This document shows, one piece after another, positions 1 to 7,965 of a stretch of 50,430 bases of DNA. The notes below the pieces were generated by a model. That model worked only from the letters and a program-made list of their open reading frames with translations, did no database searches and was not told the origin of the DNA. Each line of letters opens with the position of its first letter. The first letter of the stretch is position 1. Source of the DNA: Lachnospiraceae bacterium. GTDB taxonomy: Bacteria; Bacillota; Clostridia; Lachnospirales; Lachnospiraceae. Both the position numbers and the translations under genes were made by a program. Location of the stretch: assembly GCA_902363835.1 (NCBI GenBank), contig CABJBM010000038.1, forward strand, positions 1-50,430. Direction: 5' to 3'.

Positions 1-59
1 CCCGCATAGCGGGTGGTTTATATTTCGCACGCTATGCGTGCTCAACAGGGTCACGACCC
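1..59. other. Three consecutive small hairpins, possible IS200/IS605-type end
   Basis: Three perfect stem-loops lie end to end: CCCGC/GCGGG (1-13), GCACGC/GCGTGC with a TAT loop (27-41) and GGGTC/GACCC (48-59). The first is followed by TGGTTTAT and its outer part is cut off by the window edge. Subterminal hairpins of this size are known from the ends of IS200/IS605 elements, but no tnpA or tnpB is in the window, so this is a weak inference; a terminator of an upstream gene is the alternative. Confidence 0.3.
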
Positions 60-131
60 ATAATTAAATTAGCTTTTATTTGTAATAAAACCAACTGTTA
101 ACTGGGTTCCAATACGAAAGGAGTGTTAAAA

Positions 132-389
132 ATGGCAGATGCAACAATGTGTCAGAGCTGTGGTTTACCTTTTAACAAAGAGCACGCTCACTTCATTGCA
201 ACAGAACCTGACGGAAGAAGGAGCATTTACTGTACAAACTGCTATAAAAACGGAAAATTTATTGATCCGGACCTGACAATGGAGGAAATGGTTGATATGA
301 TCGTGCCTGTTTTAGGTAAATCCATAGGCAAAGAAAAAGCAAGAAAAGAAATGACAACTTTATTGCCAACGCTTAAACGCTGGAAGTGA
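132..389 (+). CDS. Small zinc-ribbon protein
   Basis: An 85-residue cytoplasmic protein whose N-terminal half matches the putative zinc-ribbon family (Zn_ribbon_2 type): C-x2-C (CQSC) near residue 7 and C-x2-C (CTNC) near residue 34, spaced to bind one metal ion. The C-terminal half is a predicted helical segment with no recognised function. The ATG at 132 is chosen because AAAGGAG at 117-123 sits 8 nt ahead; the in-frame GTG at 123 overlaps that site and is unlikely to be used. Such proteins are common in Clostridia, often next to redox or GNAT genes; the specific role is unknown. Confidence 0.8.
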   Translation: MADATMCQSCGLPFNKEHAHFIATEPDGRRSIYCTNCYKNGKFIDPDLTMEEMVDMIVPVLGKSIGKEKARKEMTTLLPTLKRWK

Positions 390-488
390 TCACAATCCGG
401 ATACAATCAAATATAACCTGATTATATATAACCGCAATGGGCGATACAATAACCTGCAGCATAAAATCAAACAGCAAGCATTGATGAG

Positions 489-1112
489 GTGATAAACATA
501 TTAGGCGTATATTTCAGCAATGCTCCTAAAATTGTTCAGGATTTCATTTCTGCAAACAAAATACTGTTTGAGAATAAAAAAATATTTATCATTGCTACTA
601 TGGGATTATTTAGCGGAGACGGAACAGGATGTACCGCGCGGTTATTCCGCAAATATGATGCAACAGTCTTAGGTGGATTACACATAAAGATGCCTGATTG
701 CATAGGTGATGAAAAGGTATTGAAAAAAACACCGGAAGCCAATAAAGCGCTTGTTTTACAAGCTGAAAATAAAATTACAGCCGCAGTGTCTGAACTGAAA
801 GCGGGAACACCGCTTAAACAAGGGCTGGGCATTTTCTGTCATATTGCGGGATTGTTTGGGCAGCGCCTGTGGTTTTATAAGAAAACTGCAGAATATAAGA
901 AAAAACCTGACATTGATGAAGACAAATGTATTGGCTGCGGGCGTTGTGCTAAATTATGTCCCATGGATAATATCTGTATTGCGGAAAGTAAAGCCAAGTC
1001 ATATGACAGATGTACCATGTGCTACCGTTGCTTTAGCCATTGTCCGACGCAGGCATTAACAATCTTAGGCAAACATGTGTATGAGCAATGCCTGCTTGAA
1101 AATTATAAATAA
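489..1112 (+). pseudogene. EFR1-family ferredoxin lacking its flavodoxin N-terminus
   Basis: The C-terminal third is a classical two-cluster 4Fe-4S ferredoxin (CIGCGRCAKLCP and CTMCYRCFSHCP, about residues 146-190), and the preceding part matches the middle of the flavodoxin-like domain of EFR1 proteins (GVYFSNAPKIVQDFI, then an IATMG strand). Intact family members are about 250-270 residues and begin with a GTGN-type FMN phosphate loop. Here roughly the first 50-60 residues are absent: the only start is a GTG at 489 that itself overlaps the GAGGTGAT ribosome-like site, and the frame is closed by a stop at 462. The clusters could still fold, but FMN binding should be lost. Probably a 5'-truncated gene. 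Confidence 0.7.
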
Positions 1113-1113
1113 C

Positions 1114-1146
1114 CCCCACTCAACCTGTGGCAAAGGTTAAGTGGGG
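1114..1146. terminator. Stem-loop between convergent genes
   Basis: CCCCACT (1114-1120) plus AACC pairs with GGTT plus AGTGGGG (1140-1146), with one C/A mismatch. It lies between the convergent ferredoxin and GNAT genes. No U-run follows on the plus strand, so termination efficiency is uncertain. Confidence 0.5.
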
Positions 1147-1163
1147 AGATTCCACATATCAGA

Positions 1164-1718
1164 TCATCTTCTTTCAGCGGCTAATGCAGCATAATAGCAG
1201 AGATCACAGATTCCTCTATTATTTCGGCCTGCCTGCCGCATTGTCCCTTCGTATCTCATACCGCATTTTTCCATGACAGCTCCGGAATTGGCGTTTAGAG
1301 GATCATGGGTTGCTTCTATACGGTTCATTCCCACTTCATCGAACAAATAATCCATAACACCTTTAAGAGCCTCAGAAGTGATTCCCTTGTGCCACCACCT
1401 GCGCCCAATGCAATACCCTATCTGGGCTAAGGCAACGCTGTCGTTCTGGTACACCACGCTTATGGAGCCAATGGGCTCAGACGGGGATTCTTTTAAAGCA
1501 ATCGCCCACTGGTAATTGTCCGCCCTGGAATAGCGGTTTACCCATTCTTTCAATATCATCCTGGTGGCTTCAACATCCTGGTGAGCCGGCCATGTCAGAT
1601 ATTTTGTGACCTCAGGGTCAGAGGCCCAATTTTTAAACATTGCTTCAGCATCTTCCAGGGTAAATCTCCTCAATACCAGGCCTTGTGTCTCTAAATATTC
1701 TGTTCCCAGGTGTTTCAT
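1164..1718 (-). CDS. GNAT-family N-acetyltransferase (RimJ/RimL-like)
   Basis: A 184-residue acetyltransferase of the Acetyltransf_3 / RimJ-RimL group: N-terminal TQGLVLRRFTLEDAE strand-helix, then a motif-A region around Q..GYCIGRRWWHKGITSEAL (acetyl-CoA pyrophosphate loop, about residues 95-120) and the N-x-x-S-x-x-V-x-E-K-x-G pattern (NANSGAVMEKCG) near residue 145. Expected to transfer an acetyl group from acetyl-CoA to an amine, either a protein N-terminus or a small molecule; the substrate cannot be read from sequence. The start is supported by GGAAGGGG just upstream. It stands alone, convergent with the ferredoxin remnant. Confidence 0.85.
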   Translation of the reverse strand: MKHLGTEYLETQGLVLRRFTLEDAEAMFKNWASDPEVTKYLTWPAHQDVEATRMILKEWVNRYSRADNYQWAIALKESPSEPIGSISVVYQNDSVALAQIGYCIGRRWWHKGITSEALKGVMDYLFDEVGMNRIEATHDPLNANSGAVMEKCGMRYEGTMRQAGRNNRGICDLCYYAALAAERR

Positions 1719-1988
1719 GGCTTTCCCCTTCCTTCCGTTTTTTCCTGTTATTTATACCATAATACCGGAAAGACTGGGCCCGGTCAATAGTAAGCGTTCA
1801 AAATCACCATGGCAGGCAATGCAGCATCCAACGGCCAAAAGGTAATTTCCGGCAGCTTGTTTTCCGTATCAACAGTGTATTTCATCAAAATGATCAAAAC
1901 TGAATCAAGCTAACAAAAACTTTGATTTTTTACATTCTCCTTGCCATAAAGCAATAATCTTTGTATAGTAAATCTGAGGTGATAAATA

Positions 1989-2318
1989 ATGCGCATAATT
2001 ACAAGAATCAGGATTGGTAAAGACAGGATTTTTATTGGCAAAGGCGTAAAAGAAATGCTGGATGCCATTGAACTGAATAAGTCCATAAAAAAGGCAACGG
2101 AATACACGGGAATTTCCTATCCAAAGGCCATCCGGATGATCCGGACCCTGGAGGAAGAATTGGGATTTCCAGTTGTCATTTCTGAAAAGGGTGGAAATGA
2201 ACGGGGAGGAACGCGTTTAACCGAGAAAGGCAAAGAAGTTCTTGAGACTTACCGTAGAATCGAGAAAGCCGTGGAAGAATATGCGGAAAAGCTTGTGAAT
2301 GAGGAATTCAATTTTTAA
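1989..2318 (+). CDS. ModE/LysR-type winged-helix DNA-binding protein
   Basis: A 109-residue stand-alone winged helix resembling the N-terminal DNA-binding half of ModE: a short beta segment (RIRIGKDRIFIGKGV), a helix-turn-helix (SIKKATEYTGISYPKAIRMI) and the wing with a G-rich GGNERGGTRLTEKG signature. The molybdate-binding domains of full ModE are absent, so metal sensing through them is not possible; single-domain versions are common in Clostridia, usually near molybdate or formate genes, none of which are visible here. GAGGTGAT supports the ATG. It is monocistronic. Confidence 0.8.
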   Translation: MRIITRIRIGKDRIFIGKGVKEMLDAIELNKSIKKATEYTGISYPKAIRMIRTLEEELGFPVVISEKGGNERGGTRLTEKGKEVLETYRRIEKAVEEYAEKLVNEEFNF

Positions 2319-2490
2319 AAAGCAGCGGTCAATCATCTGTATTTCCCTGGATTTTAAACCTTTCGGCAGCAATAAGATACAGGCAGAATAGTAAATAAAA
2401 ATGATTTGAAGCTTCTGTATTTGTCAGGGCATATATCAATAACGCATATTTTTTCGGCCACTGTGCATACTCAACTCGTGAGGTGATGAT

Positions 2491-3078
2491 ATGAAATTTT
2501 TAAGTCTTTGCGAGATCATATTTCGGTGCGCTTTATTTGCGCTGGCAGTTTTTCATATTTATAAACGGGAATTTAAATTAATAAAATCCCTTATTCTGGT
2601 ATTTGCATTGTCATTCTTACCGGAATTATTAAATGCGGTATTTCAAATAAGAATCGATGCCTTCAGCATCATCGTGTATCTGATCATCTTATTTATGGCA
2701 TTGTACCTGGGCAGCTCCCTTGGTTTTTATGATAGATATAAACGGTGGGACCGGACAATCCATTTCCTGTCCGGCGTTGGATTCGTGGGATTTGGAATTG
2801 CAATTGCAGATACAAGCTCCGGTATTATAAAATTGGTAATTCTGTTCTTTGGTTTTTCCTTTTCAATCACACTTCATGTATTTTGGGAAGTGCTTGAATA
2901 TATAAGCGATTGTATATCTCACGGAAATGCACAGCGATGGCAAATAATCCATGCTTCCAATAATCATGTATCTGAAAAGGCCATTCAGCCTGCCGGTCTT
3001 GTGGATACAATGAACGATATTATCTGCTGCATTGTGGGCGCCGGACTTGCAATTCTTGTCTGGTGGTTTATTATATAG
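2491..3078 (+). CDS. Multi-pass membrane protein, YjdF/DUF2238-like
   Basis: A 195-residue hydrophobic protein with about six membrane segments. The C-terminal part has HVFWEVLEYISDCISH followed by a soluble loop and GLVDTMNDIICCIVGA, a helix-pair layout with acidic residues inside the membrane that recalls DUF2238/YjdF-type proteins (E-x-x-E...D-x-x-x-D-I). No transport or enzymatic motif is recognised. The start has GAGGTGAT upstream. It is followed by a strong hairpin and is transcribed alone. The family link is tentative. Confidence 0.6.
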   Translation: MKFLSLCEIIFRCALFALAVFHIYKREFKLIKSLILVFALSFLPELLNAVFQIRIDAFSIIVYLIILFMALYLGSSLGFYDRYKRWDRTIHFLSGVGFVGFGIAIADTSSGIIKLVILFFGFSFSITLHVFWEVLEYISDCISHGNAQRWQIIHASNNHVSEKAIQPAGLVDTMNDIICCIVGAGLAILVWWFII

Positions 3079-3088
3079 CATTTTTAAC

Positions 3089-3132
3089 GCCTTTCTTCCC
3101 CGGTATTTCATAACAGGCCGGGAAAGAAAGGC
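3089..3132. terminator. Terminator of the membrane-protein gene
   Basis: A 15-bp stem with a single mismatch (3089-3103 with 3118-3132, 14-nt loop) starts 10 nt after the stop codon at 3078, followed by a T-rich stretch (TTAATTCCTTTAT). It lies between convergent genes. Confidence 0.7.
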
Positions 3133-3155
3133 TTAATTCCTTTATAGGCTGTAAG

Positions 3156-3497
3156 TCAGCCTTTCTCATCAATTCTCTCTATTTTAAAAATAACCGGTCT
3201 GGTCCCGTCATTACAGCAGGCAATCATCATTTTCTCATCATTGGTCCAGCCTTTCATAATAGAGCCGCCCTGCAGTGCCGTATATACGTACCGGCTGATT
3301 GCATCCCATGCTTCTGAGCAAAATTTCCCATCCATCATATGCCAGAAATCACCCCTGTTTTCATTCCGCTCCAAAATAAACTCCTGCCCCACCTCAAACA
3401 TGCTGCAGGGACCTGATTTCGGATCAGCCAGATACTCTTCCTGTAAATCTTCATAACATTCTTTTCTCAGCACAGTAATTTTACATTTATGAGTCAT
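3156..3497 (-). CDS. TIGR04076-family protein
   Basis: A 113-residue protein that fits the TIGR04076 family of small anaerobe proteins: K-I-T-V-L start, a central FEVGQEF segment, a C-x-E-A-W pattern (CSEAWDAISRYV) and a GG..M-x-x-W (GGSIMKGWTNDEK) followed by ACCNDG..PVIFKIE. Conserved cysteines suggest metal or thiol chemistry, but the function is unknown. The second of two close ATGs is preferred because GGAGGT lies 8 nt before it, whereas the first ATG is only 2 nt from that site. Confidence 0.75.
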   Translation of the reverse strand: MTHKCKITVLRKECYEDLQEEYLADPKSGPCSMFEVGQEFILERNENRGDFWHMMDGKFCSEAWDAISRYVYTALQGGSIMKGWTNDEKMMIACCNDGTRPVIFKIERIDEKG

Positions 3498-3695
3498 TTT
3501 CATATACCTCCCCTTCCTTGATCTGCTAAATTTCCATTAAAGACATTTTATCATTTCAGCCAATAGTTCTGCAACAGGTTTCATAAACAAGGCAATTAAC
3601 AGCCGGGTAATCCATTAACACTTTTATCTATGCTTCTGAATATTTTTTCTAAAAAACTCAATAATATCTTATAAAACGAATTGAGGTGATTATAT

Positions 3696-3881
3696 ATGCC
3701 AAAAAGCAATGTAATTCCAGAGGCAAGGGCAGCTCTTGACCGGTTTAAGTATGAAATCGCCGAAGAAACCGGCTTCCCGATAAAAAGCAATGATTATAGT
3801 AAAATGACATCTTATCAATATGGTTATATGGTTAAAAAAATGATTGAAGAACAGGAAAAACAGATGATGGATAAATCCTGA
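3696..3881 (+). CDS. Alpha/beta-type small acid-soluble spore protein
   Basis: A 61-residue SASP that coats and protects spore DNA. It has the family pattern: PEARAALDRFKYEIAEETGF (helix 1 with the E-I-A site normally cut by the GPR germination protease) and a second helix YQYGYMVKKMIEEQEKQM. It lacks the usual GGxMV glycine pair, having GYMV instead. The gene is monocistronic with GAGGTGAT ahead of the ATG. A possible forespore-type promoter (GAATA at 3638-3642, 16-nt gap, CAATAAT at 3659-3665) precedes it; this is only a weak match. It is the main evidence that the organism forms endospores. Confidence 0.9.
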   Translation: MPKSNVIPEARAALDRFKYEIAEETGFPIKSNDYSKMTSYQYGYMVKKMIEEQEKQMMDKS

Positions 3882-3947
3882 CAGTCATTTCCAGCAGCAG
3901 CCAGATAACATCACCGTATAAAAGTCATATTATCAAAGAGGTTAAAT

Positions 3948-4136
3948 ATGGAAAAATACACCAGCGGCGCGGAATTGCCGGTAGGACTTGGTTTGGCACT
4001 TGAAGAATATAAAGCAATGGATTACTTTTTTTCCTTACCCGCCCAATCACAGCAGCAGATTATCGATCAGACCCATACAATACAGTCAAAGGAAGAGATG
4101 CTGACTTATGTTCATTCTATAGTGGCAGCAAAATAA
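3948..4136 (+). CDS. Small conserved-looking protein of unknown function
   Basis: A 62-residue soluble protein with AGAGG upstream of its ATG. Its C-terminal half reads as a helical hairpin (LPAQSQQQIIDQTHTIQSKEEM is split here: LPAQSQQQIID, then QTHTIQSKEEML). No signal peptide, membrane segment or cysteine is present. It lies 66 bp downstream of the spore-protein gene, on the same strand, and is followed by a strong terminator, so it may share that transcript. I do not recognise the family with confidence. Confidence 0.55.
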   Translation: MEKYTSGAELPVGLGLALEEYKAMDYFFSLPAQSQQQIIDQTHTIQSKEEMLTYVHSIVAAK

Positions 4137-4202
4137 AAGTCCTGTCTTTTTCCGTGCCGTTAACATGAGTGATCAGATCGCGGATGTCCAATAAAAATAA
4201 CA

Positions 4203-4251
4203 GTCACTCCTGAAAAAGGCAAATACCCTTTTTCAGGAGTGACATTTTTTT
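4203..4251. terminator. Strong intrinsic terminator
   Basis: A perfect 17-bp stem (4203-4219 with 4227-4243, 7-nt loop) is followed by T7 at 4245-4251. It ends the spore-protein/small-protein transcript, and on the minus strand the same stem is followed by a T-rich tail that can end the GH2 operon. Confidence 0.9.
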
Positions 4252-4323
4252 AATCATGATCAATATAACATAATACTTTTAAAAGATTTTGCCATCAGGT
4301 CCAGTCCTGGCAGAAGCAGAGTA

Positions 4324-6123
4324 TTACCGGAGTTCATCTCTCCAGAAAGCCACTCTCTTTTCATTTATTTCCTTTACCTTCTCCGGATCTACCTTAAAGT
4401 TTCTCCTGATATCCATTAGTCCGTTGACTTCCTGCTGCACATCTGTGACCTGGGTATAGCAATAGCCGCATACATAGGGAATCTCCTTAATGGCCGTGGT
4501 AATGCTCTCAAACCTCTTTAAAAACTCTTCCTTTGTATTGACCTTATTACCATATCCCCATCCTTCTTTGTCATTGTCAAATGCGATTCCTCCAAACTCA
4601 CTGATTATCACCGGCTGGCCCCTGTAGGAAAAGCCGTTGGCAAAAGCGGATTTAGAGGTGGAGTGGTAAACCTCTGACGTCATGATTTCAGCCTTGTATT
4701 CTTTATAACGCTTCTCAAGCATCTCTCCCTTTTCTTCATAATCGTGAAGAGTAATGATGTCTGAAACCGTGTGCTCCCAGCCGTCATTTACGATCACCGG
4801 ACGGTATTGGTCAATGCTTTTCGTCAGGTGATAAATTCCTTCTGTAAAATGCTGCTGCTTCCTGTTGGTCTCAACCTGGGGAATTCCCCAGGATTCATTT
4901 AACGGAGTCCATGTAATGATGGAAGGATGATTATAATTCTGCTTCACAATATCCAGCCATTCTCTTGTAAACAGCTCCACTGCCCTGTCGGAATAAACAT
5001 AAGCGGCCGGGGCCTCGCTCCAGACCAGCATCCCCTTTACGTCACACCAGTAGAGAAATCTTTCATCCTCTATCTTCTGATGCTTTCTTAAACCGTTATA
5101 TCCCAGGGCATGAATTTTATCAATATCTTCTATCAGCGCTTCCTCATCCGGCGGCGTCAAGTGGGTTTCATCCCAATATCCCTGGTCCAGGATCAGCCTC
5201 TGATATAGAGGCGCCCCGTTGAGAAGAATGTTAGGACCGTCAATCCGTATCTCACGCATTCCAAAGTAGGAACCAACTTCATCCCACACCTCTCCATCAT
5301 ACCGGAGACGGAAACTGATGTCATAAAGCTGAGGATTTGCCGGAGTCCATGTGCGTATGCCCCATGGATTGCCCGCCTCGGCTGCCTCTAAGTCAATGGA
5401 AACCTTTGTAGGATTTTTCCCTATGCTGGTCAGGGTCTTTGCAACAAACGCGCCATCAAAGCTTACCGCAGCCTCCACTTCCAGCCTTCTCCCGTCAAGG
5501 GTTCCGGGACAGTCCGCAACATATTCCAGTTCCAGTCTGCCTGACCGTAAATGGGGAGTCATTTTCACGGAACGTAAGCTGATGTCCGGCACATATTCCA
5601 TCCATACGGTCTTCCATATTCCCGTTGTCTGAACATACCAGCAGCCAAAATTCTCAGAAATCCACCGCTGCTTTCCCCTGGGCTGCTGGGGATCCATATG
5701 ATCCTCCACTTTTATTGCCACAAGGTTTTCCCCATCCTTTACAAGGTTTGTGATGTCAAAGGAAAAACGGGAATACCCACCTTCGTGCATGCCGGCAAAT
5801 TGCCCGTTGACCCACACCTTAGTGAGGAAGTCACTTCCCTCAAAATGCAGAAACAGCCTGTTTCCTGATAACTTTTCCTTTTCCGCCTGAAACCTGCGGC
5901 CATACCACACAAAATGGTGTACCCCTTCATCATGAATATTGCTTTTCTTCGTTTCATAGGTAAAGGGTACGCATATTTCCCGTTCCGCGGGTAAGCCCTT
6001 ATACCAGCCTTCGATTTCCCCCTTATTGTCATCATCAAAATCAAAGTCCCAAATACCGTTTAAATTGATCCAGTCCTTACGGACAAACTGGGGTCTTGGA
6101 TAGTCTTTTTGATAGCAAAGCAT
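4324..6123 (-). CDS. Glycoside hydrolase family 2 beta-glycosidase
   Basis: A 599-residue cytoplasmic GH2 enzyme (beta-galactosidase / beta-glucuronidase / beta-mannosidase class). Order: jelly-roll sugar-binding domain (about 10-180, YPRPQFVRKDWINLNGIWDF), immunoglobulin-like domain (180-290) and TIM barrel (295-599). The acid/base pair N409-E410 lies in TPLNESWG and the nucleophile E509 in IISEFGG, so the enzyme should be active and retaining. There is no signal peptide, so it should act on an imported oligosaccharide. It is the last gene of the binding-protein/permease operon, 51 bp after the second permease, with AAAGGAG ahead of the ATG. The length matches beta-glucuronidase-type GH2 better than the >1000-residue LacZ; the exact sugar is not determinable. 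Confidence 0.88.
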   Translation of the reverse strand: MLCYQKDYPRPQFVRKDWINLNGIWDFDFDDDNKGEIEGWYKGLPAEREICVPFTYETKKSNIHDEGVHHFVWYGRRFQAEKEKLSGNRLFLHFEGSDFLTKVWVNGQFAGMHEGGYSRFSFDITNLVKDGENLVAIKVEDHMDPQQPRGKQRWISENFGCWYVQTTGIWKTVWMEYVPDISLRSVKMTPHLRSGRLELEYVADCPGTLDGRRLEVEAAVSFDGAFVAKTLTSIGKNPTKVSIDLEAAEAGNPWGIRTWTPANPQLYDISFRLRYDGEVWDEVGSYFGMREIRIDGPNILLNGAPLYQRLILDQGYWDETHLTPPDEEALIEDIDKIHALGYNGLRKHQKIEDERFLYWCDVKGMLVWSEAPAAYVYSDRAVELFTREWLDIVKQNYNHPSIITWTPLNESWGIPQVETNRKQQHFTEGIYHLTKSIDQYRPVIVNDGWEHTVSDIITLHDYEEKGEMLEKRYKEYKAEIMTSEVYHSTSKSAFANGFSYRGQPVIISEFGGIAFDNDKEGWGYGNKVNTKEEFLKRFESITTAIKEIPYVCGYCYTQVTDVQQEVNGLMDIRRNFKVDPEKVKEINEKRVAFWRDELR

Positions 6124-6174
6124 GTAATGAATCTCCTTTCCTTTTTCCTGCCTGGTTTTGGCATAAATGTATAC

Positions 6175-7005
6175 TTAGCCCTTAACGCCGGACATGGTGA
6201 TCCCCTGCACGATCTGTTTTTCAAATATAAGATAAATGATAATGGCAGGTATGGATGCGATCATATTAGCCGTCATTGGCTTCACATAATCCACAGTGTA
6301 AGTTCCGGCGAAAATGGGAATTCCCACAGGCAATGTAAATTTACTGCTGTCCATGGCACAAAGCAGGGGCCACAGATAATTATTCCAGCTTCCGATAAAT
6401 GCGAAAATGCTGATGGTTGAAAGCACTGCCTTTGATAAAGGCATGATGATCCTGGCAAAAATTATAAGCTCTCCGGCGCCGTCAATCCTTGCAGCTTCAA
6501 TGAGAGAATCCGGAATCCCCTTAAAAAACGTCACCATAATGATCAGATTCATGGACACCGCAACAGATGGCAGAAGAAGCCCTGCGTAAGTATCAATGAG
6601 ATGCAGCCCATTGGCCGTAATAAACAGCGGAACAATGGTCGCCTCCCCAGGAACCATGAGTCCCAGCAAAAAGTAAAAATACAGCTTATTTCTTCCCATA
6701 AATTTAATTTTTGCCAGAGAATAGGCGGCCATGGCGGAAAAAAGAATTGTTAAAACTGTAACAAGTACTGCTACGATCACTGAGTTAAGCAGCCACTTGG
6801 CAACATCGGAACCAATGATCAAGTCCAGATAATTCCCAAAGGTATAGGGAGGGGAGAACCAGCTGACAACGCTTATGATCTGCTTCCCCTCATACTGCAG
6901 AGATACGAAAAAGGCCCAGAACACAGGTGCCAGAAAAATGACGGCAAGCCCGGCGGACAGAAGGGTCAAAACAAGACTCCCTGCCTTTACTTTCTTATGC
7001 TTCAT
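6175..7005 (-). CDS. Sugar ABC transporter permease (MalG/UgpE type)
   Basis: A 276-residue inner-membrane permease with six predicted membrane helices and the EAA loop EAARIDGAGELIIFARIIMP (about residues 190-210) that docks to the ATPase. It pairs with the preceding permease to form the channel of a carbohydrate ABC importer (CUT1 class). It overlaps the end of that gene by 11 bp, indicating translational coupling. No ATPase gene is in the cluster; CUT1 importers in Firmicutes commonly use a shared MsmK-type ATPase encoded elsewhere. Confidence 0.9.
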   Translation of the reverse strand: MKHKKVKAGSLVLTLLSAGLAVIFLAPVFWAFFVSLQYEGKQIISVVSWFSPPYTFGNYLDLIIGSDVAKWLLNSVIVAVLVTVLTILFSAMAAYSLAKIKFMGRNKLYFYFLLGLMVPGEATIVPLFITANGLHLIDTYAGLLLPSVAVSMNLIIMVTFFKGIPDSLIEAARIDGAGELIIFARIIMPLSKAVLSTISIFAFIGSWNNYLWPLLCAMDSSKFTLPVGIPIFAGTYTVDYVKPMTANMIASIPAIIIYLIFEKQIVQGITMSGVKG

Positions 7006-7915
7006 CTTCCTTTTCCCCCTTTCTCTGAACCGCCTTCTGAACGAGGGTGCACACTATCAGAATGGCAAACAGCACATAGGACATGGCTGCAGCATAGCCC
7101 ATATTGTTCTTTGTAAATCCTGTCTCATAAATATACTGGATCAAAGGCTTTGTGCTTCCTGCAGGCCCTCCTACCGTGATTAAGTAAATCTGGCCGAACA
7201 CCTTAAAGCTGGCAATGATCTGCAGCATGACGATTAAGTAGGTGGTGGGCTTTAATAGGGGCAGGACAATGGAAAACAGCTGCTGCCATTTTGCCGCCCC
7301 GTCAATTTCCGCTGCCTCGTAAATCTCCGGAGAAATATCCTGCAGAGCCGATAAATACAAAAGCATGGAAAATCCCACGGTCCACCATACAGTCATCATG
7401 GTAATTACGGCCCATGCATGATTGGTGTCGATCAGCCACTGGATTTCCGATCCCGGACTTAAAAGCCCGGTCAGATGAAGAATTCCGTTTACAAAGCCCA
7501 TATAGGGTGCAAACATATATTTTGCAATAAAAGACGCAACAGAAACAGATATGATACTTGGAAGATAATAGGCGATTCTCAATCCCCTCTTAATCTTCAC
7601 GGGACGATTGGCAAACAGCGCCAGTATCAAAGCCATAATCACCAGAAACGGTACGGAAAGGATGACAAAAAAGACCGTATGCTTCAATGCGTCAATAAAC
7701 TTCTGATCCGATAAAAACTTAATATAGTTATCCAGTCCTACGAATTTCACCTTACCCATTAAAGACCACTTATGCAGGCTCACATACAGCCCCTGGATCA
7801 CCGGCCATATGGTGAAAACCGTATACAGGGCCAAAAAGGGAAGGCACAATCCCAGGCCCGCGGTCATATCTCTTATTTTTCTGTTTTTGCTCAAATCACT
7901 GTCCTCCCCAACCAT
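6995..7915 (-). CDS. Sugar ABC transporter permease (MalF/UgpA type)
   Basis: A CUT1-class permease of 306 residues from the preferred start, with six membrane helices (first: LCLPFLALYTVFTIWPVI) and the EAA loop YEAAEIDGAAKWQQLFSIVL near the C-terminus. Starts: a TTG at 7963 lies immediately after the binding-protein stop and would translate through a hairpin; the ATG at 7915 has AAGGA 5 nt ahead and lies after the hairpin, so it is preferred. It forms the importer with the following MalG-type permease and the preceding binding protein. Confidence 0.88.
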   Translation of the reverse strand: MVGEDSDLSKNRKIRDMTAGLGLCLPFLALYTVFTIWPVIQGLYVSLHKWSLMGKVKFVGLDNYIKFLSDQKFIDALKHTVFFVILSVPFLVIMALILALFANRPVKIKRGLRIAYYLPSIISVSVASFIAKYMFAPYMGFVNGILHLTGLLSPGSEIQWLIDTNHAWAVITMMTVWWTVGFSMLLYLSALQDISPEIYEAAEIDGAAKWQQLFSIVLPLLKPTTYLIVMLQIIASFKVFGQIYLITVGGPAGSTKPLIQYIYETGFTKNNMGYAAAMSYVLFAILIVCTLVQKAVQRKGEKEDEA

Positions 7916-7930
7916 GTAATCCTTTTTAAA

Positions 7931-7953
7931 GAGGGGAGAAAGATTCCCCCCTC
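7931..7953 (-). other. Intercistronic stem-loop between binding-protein and permease genes
   Basis: GAGGGG (7931-7936) pairs with CCCCTC (7948-7953), and GAA/TTC continue the stem inside. On the transcript it falls just after the binding-protein stop and before the permease ribosome site. Such stems commonly protect or partly terminate the message so that the binding protein is made in excess over the membrane parts. Confidence 0.6.
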
Positions 7954-7965
7954 GGTTTCGCAAAA

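Noticed and set aside
391..490. Attempt to find the missing flavodoxin N-terminus of the EFR1 gene in other frames upstream.
   Set aside because: A frame reading IIYNRNGRYNN vaguely resembles an FMN loop but has no convincing match.
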